From positions 372,001-436,000 of the forward strand of contig JAOBSW010000108.1 of assembly GCA_026214975.1 (NCBI GenBank): a DNA stretch of 64,000 nt. Reading direction: 5' to 3'. The translations under genes and the position numbers were made by a program. Numbering within the stretch: position 1 is the first letter of the stretch; each line of letters opens with the position of its first letter. This stretch comes from Gentiana macrophylla (lineage: Eukaryota; Streptophyta; Magnoliopsida; Gentianales; Gentianaceae). The notes under the pieces were generated by a model. The model saw only the letters and a list, made by a program, of their open reading frames with translations. It was not told the origin of the DNA and did not search any database. Below are positions 56,597-64,000 of the stretch, piece after piece.

Positions 56597-57342
56597 GCCG
56601 GCCCACCAGTAAGGTGAAGGAGCCGGTGGTCTTAGGCCCAACAGTGGCCGGAGAACAAACATTTTATGTTTCGATAATATACGTAATATTGAACAATTAT
56701 AGATTATATACACTGTATGTCCTTATAGAACTAAATTTCGCCGCAGCTGAAATGGTAAGATGCATGTCCCTTCATTTTGTAGGCTTGTGTTTGATCCCCA
56801 CTTTCCTCATTTTTTTTATATCTTATTTGCTTTACAATTTCCTTTTTATCTTTTTCTTTTAATATTAATCATAACTATTCTTTTACTTATTCTTATTGTA
56901 CAAACTATACAACACTTATCATAGTCATCCTATTAATTTTCTTTTTATCCATTTTTTTAATATTAATCATAATTATTCTTTTACTTATTCTTTTCGTACA
57001 AAGTACTGTACAACACTTTTAATAATACAAGGCTATGTTTAACAAGTATAATCATAGTCATCCTATTAATCTTTAGTCCTTACTTATTTTCTTAATCTTT
57101 TTTCTTGTGTCTGTATAACATTTATTTAGCATTTTTTAATGATACAAGTCTGTGTTTAACAAGTATAATCATAGCCTCCTATTAATCTTTAGCATTTTTT
57201 CAAAAAAATTTACTCGAATCGATAAAAACCCAAAAAATAATAATTTTACTTAGCCTAATTCGAATTGATAAGTATAAAATTTCGAATTAAAAAGCTAATT
57301 GGACGACTTGGCCCAAGTAAAAATGTCGTGCCGGCCCAGGGG
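56597..57342. mobile_element. Putative hAT-like element with tRNA-like segment
   Basis: GGGCCGGCCCAC near the left and GTGCCGGCCC near the right are inverted relative to each other. An internal tRNA-like stretch (56740-56812) has a B-box-like TGTTTGATCCC at 56788-56798. A block with ATTAATCATAA and ACTTATTCTT repeats in tandem around 56860-57200. Boundaries and class are uncertain. Confidence 0.3.
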
Positions 57343-57460
57343 AAAGAATACAATTTTTTATTAAAAAAATATTATGTGAGAATACAATGTTTGTAATAAG
57401 AACGCCACAGACATATCAAACATGAAACATATTGTAATATACAGTTATTGAATAATTTGA

Positions 57461-58618
57461 GCGGGTGGTGGTCAAAAGACAACTTTACATCTTAAATGAA
57501 GAATAGGACAAAAAAATAATATTTGGTTGAAGAATGACAAAAAAAGAGATGTACAAAAATACCCTTAATGATAATATTTTTTTTTCTTTTCACATTAAAG
57601 CCGTCTTTGGTGTTACTACGTGTTGGTGTTACATTACGAAGTTACTACATTATGTGTTACTATGTTTGAGGGTGTTTCCATTGCTTTCTATACCCTACTT
57701 GGGAAGAGGAACGATAATAGAGTGATTATGCACCTTAAGATCGTGCACATTCATAGAAAAAATGCCAAAACGTTACTCTTTCTATACCCTACTTGGATTT
57801 TTAACCCCAAGAGGATGATTTCACAGATCTTAAGATCGCTGGCACATTCATACAAAAATGTAGTAACATTACAAAAAGGCATTGATAATTCCTCAAAACA
57901 AACAATTGATAATTCTTCAACAACAATTCTTCAAGAACAAAAATAAAGACAGTAGGATTCATACAACAACAATTGATCAAAACCGAAATGCAAGAAACCT
58001 AAAAAAATTGCAAAAATGCATTGAAATGCAGCAAAACCTAAAAATTTGCTTCCAAAACCGAAAAAATTGCTTCCAAAAATTCTCTTTGCGTTTTTTGCGT
58101 TTGAAAAGAAGGCGGATCAATTGAGTTTTGAGTTTGAATCCTCGAAGCTTCTTCTGGTGTTTTTCTCTGCGTTTTTTTTGCGTTTGAAAACAAGCGGAGG
58201 AGGAAGGCGGATTCTCTTTCTGCGTTTGTATCCTCGAATTAAGCCGAGACGCGTTTTGAGTTTGAATCCTCGAATAACGTGAATCCGATCGTTTTTTTTC
58301 TCTGCTTTTTTTTCCGATCGTTTCTCCGAGGAATGTATATAGCAGGATCAATTGAGTTTGAATCCTCGAATTAAGCCGGAGACGTTGAAGGCGGTGGCGG
58401 TGGCGGCTGCGGAGGAAGCTGAAGAGGAGAGGGGAAAACGTTTCAGAGGATGGAGGCTAGGGTTTCTACATTTTGGGATAATGGAGGAATGAGGCTAGTT
58501 ATAATTAAAAAGGGTATTTTTGGATATATATTATTTTTTGTCCTTCACAACCATTGCATTATTATTTTGTCCTTTTTACATAAATAAGATGTAAACTTGT
58601 CATCTATGACCTTTTCCT
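57461..58618. mobile_element. Mutator-like element with perfect 9-bp duplication
   Basis: Flanked by ATAATTTGA (57452-57460 and 58619-58627). Terminal arms of about 100 bases are imperfect reverse complements (GTCAAAAGACAACTTTACATC at the left; the right end reads back as GTCATAGATGACAAGTTTAC). The interior has three or four copies of GAGTTTGAATCCTCGAA (58120-58372) and a GGCGGTGGCGG-rich stretch before a possible ATG (58449), resembling a captured gene leader. No transposase. Confidence 0.75.
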
Positions 58619-59428
58619 ATAATTTGAATCACTAAGATGACAATGAAATATATATTGATTAACGTTTTAAGATGACATTTTTCATAAAAACATTTTAAGA
58701 TGACTGGCATGTATTTGTTATACGTATATTTCTTGAAATTGTTGCCTTCTTTTCAAGTACCCGTGATCTGATATCAATCAAGTTGTGAAAATGATTAATG
58801 ATAACATCAAGTTGGAAAGTGAAACTCCGAAAGGTTAGGAAAGAAGTGATCTTTTGACAAAAAGTAGGAAGTGATCTTTTGATAAGAGTAACTTTCTTTA
58901 ATATATTTTTTTAGCAAATGACTATTGCTGATGTATTTTTTGCCAAAGGGAAACTTGAAAAGATATCATTAAAAAGAATAAAAATTTTTAAAAAAAAATA
59001 CGCCTTAAAATTTTCAAAACTATACTTCCAATGCATTTTGTTGCAGATTTTTTATGGATTCGTTGCGGAGGGAATCTGCGCTTTTTTTTTTTTTTTTTTT
59101 TTTTTTTTGCCTCTAACAGGGTTAACACTGACTTCACGAAATCGTTATAATCTAATAATACTGTAGACCGATGCAACTTGTGGCTTATTTGTTTTAGGAG
59201 CATATTTTATTAAGTTTCTTTTGGCAACTTGTATCTTTTTCTTTTTATGGAAAATTGTCACTTTGTCTTTTCCCGTAAACACTATTTACCTGAATGGCTT
59301 GTTTGTCTCGTAGGAAATGAATGCAATGGAATAGAATTATCTTTATTTGATTCAAATGTTTGAATGTGATTATAAGATAATGTAAATGAATAAAATTTCA
59401 TTCCAATGTAATAAAAAAAATCAATTAT
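58619..59428. other. AT-rich spacer without genes
   Basis: No credible frame. Includes a run of 27 T at 59082-59108 and an imperfect inverted repeat around 59315-59415 (GGAATAGAAT / ATTTCATTCC) that could be a small MITE. Confidence 0.45.
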
Positions 59429-59665
59429 TATTGGTCACTTGAAAAGACTTGAAACAAGTTTAGGGGGTTGAATAAACTTGTAACTTTTACAGTTTTAAGA
59501 ACTCAGCTGAAAAACATGTCTGCTAATTGGCTCAGCTCAGCTGTGTTTATGCAGCAGATAAAAGCATTTTAAAATTGTTGTTCATAAACTTAATGAGTTA
59601 ATTATATGTTAAGTGTTTAAGTGCTCAACAATGTTGTGTTTGGTGCTGTGTTTTTGTAAACTGCT
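59429..59665 (-). repeat. Truncated Sirevirus LTR end
   Basis: TATTGGTCACTTGAAAAG and AAACAAGTTTAGGGGGTTGAATA match the final part (minus orientation) of the LTRs at 1972 and 59666. No primer site lies to the left. It appears to be the end of another LTR into which the next element inserted. Confidence 0.65.
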
Positions 59666-61556
59666 TGTTAGGACCCTTAGAAAGGCTTGAGAAAAGTTTA
59701 AAGGGGTGAATAAATTTGTCCTTTAAAACTTGAATCTGATCTATTTAATAAATAAATAAACTAGAGTTGATAACTCAGCTTGTTCAATAGCTTGCTGACT
59801 ATTTAACTCTACCGAGTTATACGCAGTGGAATAATAAAGCCTTTGTTAAATTGTTGATAGCTTTAAAATATGTTGTGATGAGTTTGGTGAACTCAGAAGA
59901 GTGTTATTGTTAATAATCAGCGGTTGAATGTTGGCAGTTGGTTAAACATAAATACTGAAAAGTAAATAACACTAAGTAAATGCGTAAAGTAAATGATACT
60001 AAGTTCATAGTGGTGCAGGTGGTGTAATCGTGTCAGTCCACTATTCTTCTGTGATGTTTGAGGTAATTCACTATGTTTTTGAGTTACAGTTACAAGATTT
60101 AAACTAAAGATGATTGTCCTTGACTATTCGATACTGAGCTTCACAATCTGAGCCCTTAGTCCTTACATGTAGAATTGTTGTGTCACTAAGCTTGCTCCAC
60201 TTGTCCTTGAAAGGTAGGATTGCCTCTTCACCAACTCCACCACAAACATAGTCTTCATGATCGCTCACAACTCGCCCTTCACATCTCTCGGTGTTTGTGA
60301 CCGAATCTTTTGTTTGAACAAAGAATGATTTGAATCAAGTAAGTGATTCAACTTGTGGATGAGCTTGATCTTGATGTATATGATATCCTCAATAGATCTG
60401 TTTCTTCAAGTGTTTCAAGGCTTGATTAAAACTTTGAATGATTCAGACTTGAAGATTTCTAGATCTTTCAAAATTGATTCACAACAAAGGTTTTACAGAA
60501 GTAGATTATCTTCCCCCTTATAATCTTATTGAGTAAATCATTTACAACTTTGTTATCCACTTTTTCTTGCACACTTGCATACTCACATGCCACACACACC
60601 CCTTTCTTGACTGTAAAGTCCTCCTTTTATATGTGCAATTCCAATGTTCAAATTCAAATTATTGTATCCGTTGGTGTGGTCCTGCTTGGCTATATGTCAG
60701 ATGTCAGTGTCCTTCTGACAATGAAGGCTGTTAACCAATGGAAATATTACACTTGTAATATAGACGTTAACTGTACTTCTTCCACTGGTTTCAGCAAAAC
60801 GTTCTTCAACATTCATATGTGTTCTGTTGTGTTTCTTAATAAGTAAGCTTCTTTTATAGAATTTTCAACTGGCTTGTCATGTTGACTCATTTGGTTTAGT
60901 CAGCAGACTAGCTTTCATCTGATCACAATTTGCTAGATCAGAGTACACCATTTAAATTATAACTAAGATCATCATCAAATGTCCTTTTGAATCTTAGAAT
61001 TTAAATACAAGATCTATATAGTCAGTTCAGGCCTTCACAGACGTACTTGAATGCTAATTAAATAGTCTCGGCTTAAGTCTTCTATAACTGAGTCTGAAAC
61101 CTCAGCCTTCAGTTTTCAAAACTGAGTTTGTACCCTCAGCCTTCATAACTGAGTTTGTACTCTCAGCCTCTAATCTTCAGCACGAGGAAAGTCAGTTGAT
61201 TCTGAAACCTCAGCAGACTATATTCTTAGCAGACGTCCTAGACTCCACTAAAACCTATAAGAATTCTATTATAGTGCTTGTCTGATTCAACCTATACAAT
61301 AAACAGACTCTAGTAAATTCTATAGATATTTTCCAAGAATGACACATTCACTAATAAATCAGGCTAAAAGTACACACATGATTAATAAGACAAAACTAAT
61401 TAAGAGTTCCGATAATACCCATATTTTATAATTATGGAAGGAGGATTGAATAAAGGGAAGTAAATCCTAGGAATTAAAGGATGAGTAATCATAAGAAATT
61501 GAATCTTTCCAACTCTTTTATACAATTTTGAAATAACAAAATTTAAAAAAAAAAAA

Positions 61557-61582
61557 ACACAATAATGAGTACGCTTTGTTAC

Positions 61583-61652
<70 letters not shown>

Positions 61653-61681
61653 GTAATCAAGCTTGTACTCATTATTGTGTC
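61557..61681. repeat. Palindrome around a (TA)n core
   Basis: ACACAATAATGAGTAC (left) and GTACTCATTATTGTGT (right) are reverse complements, with ACAACTATA/TATAGTTGT inside, closing on about 32 TA units. It could extrude as a cruciform. Confidence 0.8.
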
Positions 61682-61700
61682 TTTTTTGTTTTTAATTTTT

Positions 61701-61702
<2 letters not shown>

Positions 61703-61758
<56 letters not shown>
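61703..61758. repeat. (TA)n microsatellite
   Basis: Second uninterrupted TA run, 20 bases after the palindrome. Confidence 0.95.
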
Positions 61759-61760
<2 letters not shown>

Positions 61761-62045
61761 CGAGTGAAGTGAAGTAGTGAATGAACACGTGAATAGCATA
61801 CAATAAGCATGATAATTTCCAACATATAGTAAAAATTACAAGTGAAGTAACAATGCAATAAGAATGATAATTTCCAATATATAGTAAAAATTACAAGAGA
61901 AGTAACAGTAAAACGTGAAGCAAAAATGCAATAAGAATGGTCATTTCCAACATATAGTAAAAATTACGAGTAAATCACAGTAACACGTGAAGTAACAATG
62001 CAATAAGAATGATACTTTTCAACATACAGTAACAATTACGAGTGC
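61759..62045. repeat. Degenerate minisatellite, unit about 65-70 bases
   Basis: Four copies containing ATAGTAAAAATTAC, GAAGTAACAATGCAATAAG and AATGATAATTTCCAACATA, with decreasing similarity to the right. Confidence 0.75.
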
Positions 62046-62749
62046 TAGTTCTTTGTATATTGGTTGTAACTACTTTTTTTAATATGTAACTACATCTTGT
62101 CTAATGTTACTACATGTTTAATGTTAACTACATTTTTTTTATAGTTGCTATATTTTATTGATTGTTATTATTTCTGTATATGTTACTATATTTTTTTTGG
62201 CAGTGAGCACTTTTTATTTGTAATTACATTTTTCTGATTGTGGATTTAATTTGTCAAAGATATTTATGATTGTAAAAATTCAAATAATGATTCCCGCATT
62301 TATTGGCGCAGTTATGCATGCCAATTTGTACACACACAAAAAGGGTATTTCGGTCCATTTATTTTCATTTTGTCCTTTTATTCATCCAAAATGAGAAATG
62401 TATTTGGTCCCCATTTTTGTTATTTCATGTATTTCTAGCCCCTTCCCCTTAAATTCTATACAGTTCTATTCTAGACATTTTTTACTTTGCATTATAACAG
62501 CTAGTTATAACACTTCATCAATAGGGTTAAAACAAAAAAAAATCATCATCAAACAAAACATTTAAATTCTAATAATTTTCCCTTTTTATGATGCCGATGC
62601 CCTCTTTAAAAGCAATGCAAAAAGATAAATAAAACAAACTAACTAATTGAAAAGATCCGATTTTATTCAATTCAACTAAGTTTTGGATTACATAGAATGT
62701 GTTAAAATACAACAATATGAATTGAAATAAAATGTAAGTTTTCTTCTAG

Positions 62750-64000
62750 TCGGCTGACTTAACCTCAATATTCTTCATAACTTCAGCATTTTTCTTCACT
62801 TAATTGTCAAACCATTCAGCTGACTCTTTCATAGCTTTATATACTGATGTGAAGTCCAATTCATTGATGTTGGTCCGGATTTGCCATGAGATATTTTTAT
62901 TGGAATTCCCAAAGAATTCCCTCCTAAAAACCATTTGAATTTTGTTCGAATTATTCGTAGAAAATCGCCAGTTGTTATTTTCTGGATAAACTCCCTTGCA
63001 GCAGCTTCATCAGCATTTTCTTCACTGTCAGCTGATTCAGCAGTTATGGCTTGATTTTCAAATTTCAACAACTTGTGCTTGTAATGCTAAATAGTTTTCT
63101 TTGTTTTCAGAAAACTGTCCAATGCTTCTACTCTATAAGCATGATCAGAAGGTGGTAATTTGCAAAATTCCTTATACAGGGTTTGATTCTATTCGAGTTT
63201 TCTTTCAACAGGTTGGCTATACTTCAAAATCAGCTTTACTTCTTCATCATCCATATCAGCTCTAGTAGTTCTGAGTAACTTCAATTTCTCAACAACTTGA
63301 TCAAACACTCATTTGAGTTGGTCAACATTGACTTTTAACAAGTCATTCTCTTTCCCCCTTATTGGCATCATCCCCAGATAATTGCTTTAGGATGACTAGT
63401 TTATGGTTTCTTGAGTGGATGCCAGAAAGGACTGAGCCAAAGCTGATTCTTTAAGGTCTTTTCAATGTGCTTTACTCTTTCATTCATATCTCCAAGTAAA
63501 GTTGAAAAGAGTTCTTGATTCTCGCCTCGCTTTTCTTTGCTTCAATATAAGTCTTCCTTACTTCACCGGGATTGTGTAGCATGAGGCTTTAACTTTTGTG
63601 ACCTCAGTCGGCATCTTATTCTCTTCAGTTTTATGATTTCCCACTCAATGAGAATTTTCTCCTTCACTCTTGATAATTTCGTTGACGGATAGCTTCAAAA
63701 TGTCAAGCTTGGTGAAGGTTGAGCTGAAATATCCTTAGCTTTCTCAATAACTTATTCTTTCCTTCCAACAATATCTGCTTTTTCAGTTTTCTCAGTGGGA
63801 ATGTTGGATATGGAAGCGACGGTTTTCTCGGCAAGAATTTCATCTTTAGGTTTATCATTTTCTTTCCATCTTCCCCCTAAGTATATGCTTTTGCTGGATT
63901 TTTATATTTTTACTTAGTTTTCTCAGCAGACATTCTCGCTTTCCATTCTTGTCATCGTGATTCTAGAGTAAATGGATCTCAATTTTAACTGATGAGATTT
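62750..64000 (-). pseudogene. Third (env-like) ORF remnant of the minus-strand Sirevirus
   Basis: Several short frames. The best (63071-62829) encodes KFENQAITAESADSEENADE and then EFIQKITTGDFLRIIRTKFK, and continues past the glutamine-poor end to ESAEWFDN. Upstream (63250-63950) there are Lys/Glu-rich fragments in changing frames. Position just before the purine tract and overall composition correspond to 19426-20490 of the plus-strand element. Gene function lost. Confidence 0.55.

Larger units (their letters stand above)
55975..57460. other. Intron or downstream sequence with small repeats
   Basis: No coding exon seen. It holds a degenerate foldback at 55995-56170 related to 31866-32057 (shared CTCTAGAGTC and ACTCGACTCTAAA words), a TA microsatellite, a MITE-like end CTCCCTCCATACGTCCC near 56373, and the putative element at 56597-57342. 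Confidence 0.5.
61325..62449. mobile_element. Insertion in the Sirevirus LTR with 11-bp flanking repeat
   Basis: TAAATTCTATA occurs at 61314-61324 and 62450-62460. Removing one copy and the insert rejoins the LTR as seen at 1972-3700. The insert has TA microsatellites, a palindrome and a degenerate minisatellite. Its ends show no clear inverted repeats. The length of the duplication would fit a Mutator-like element (9-11 bp). Confidence 0.6.
59666..62574 (-). repeat. 3' LTR of the minus-strand Sirevirus, with an insertion
   Basis: TGTTAGGACCC at 59666 to CTAATA at 62574 (terminus mutated from CCAACA). About 1.78 kb after removing the insertion at 61325-62449. Confidence 0.75.
59666..64000 (-). 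mobile_element. Sirevirus-type Copia element, minus strand, 3' part
   Basis: Minus-strand order: broken env-like ORF (64000 to about 62750), purine tract (minus AAAAAGGGAAAAT, 62575-62588) and 3' LTR (62574-59666). LTR words match the Sirevirus at 1972-3700. The rest lies beyond the right edge. Confidence 0.8.

Noticed and set aside
57977..58351. 124-aa minus-strand Lys/Arg/Phe-rich frame
   Set aside because: Low-complexity reading through the repeats of the Mutator-like element.
59082..59108. Poly(T) as the tail of an inverted processed gene or LINE
   Set aside because: No coding or LINE-like sequence is found next to it and no flanking duplication is evident.

Overview
The window is a repeat-dense stretch of a flowering-plant nuclear genome. 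It is almost certainly a eudicot, judging by its element families and by one plant acyltransferase exon. More than 80% is transposable-element sequence. I see no bacterial operons, CRISPR, intact tRNA or rRNA genes, and only one piece of ordinary host gene.

Left part (1-31338), a nest of LTR retrotransposons. A minus-strand Sirevirus-type Copia element (1-3700; 5' LTR 1972-3700, broken gag at 489-1854) interrupts a plus-strand Copia-type element, of which a non-coding internal tail and the 3' LTR (5139-6936) remain. That element lies against the 3' LTR of an old, internally deleted minus-strand Tork-like Copia element (LTRs about 6937-7377 and 30903-31256). The Tork-like element was split by a plus-strand Ty3/gypsy chromovirus (7528-29706, target duplication GTGGA). 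The 5' LTR of that gypsy was in turn split by a plus-strand Sirevirus (8598-22370, target duplication CATTT). This Sirevirus carries gag, pol and a long third (env-like) reading frame, all decayed.

Middle part (32983-50316), a second nest four layers deep. A Stowaway-like MITE holds a long-TIR Mutator-like element (33042-50102). That holds a minus-strand gypsy of the same family as the first (33399-48929, target duplication TTTAA). The gypsy holds a non-autonomous LTR element with a tRNA-Asp-type primer site (35950-42151, target duplication ATACA). The innermost element carries seven hairpins that share a loop sequence but have different, self-complementary stems (38403-39011). This is the most unusual signal in the window.

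Right part (50317-64000). A Helitron 3' terminus (53406) and two long-TIR elements (53551-54139, 54164-55062) precede exon 1 of a plant sn-2 glycerol-3-phosphate acyltransferase (55246-55974), which has a TATA box at 55142. No second exon is visible downstream; instead there are microsatellites, a putative hAT-like element, a third long-TIR element with a perfect 9-bp target duplication (57461-58618) and another minus-strand Sirevirus (from 59666 past the window end). The LTR of that Sirevirus itself carries a 1.1-kb insertion.

The retrotransposon genes are broken by frameshifts and isolated stop codons, many of the CGA-to-TGA or TGG-to-TAG kind expected from methylated-cytosine decay. None of the autonomous elements here looks able to move by itself.
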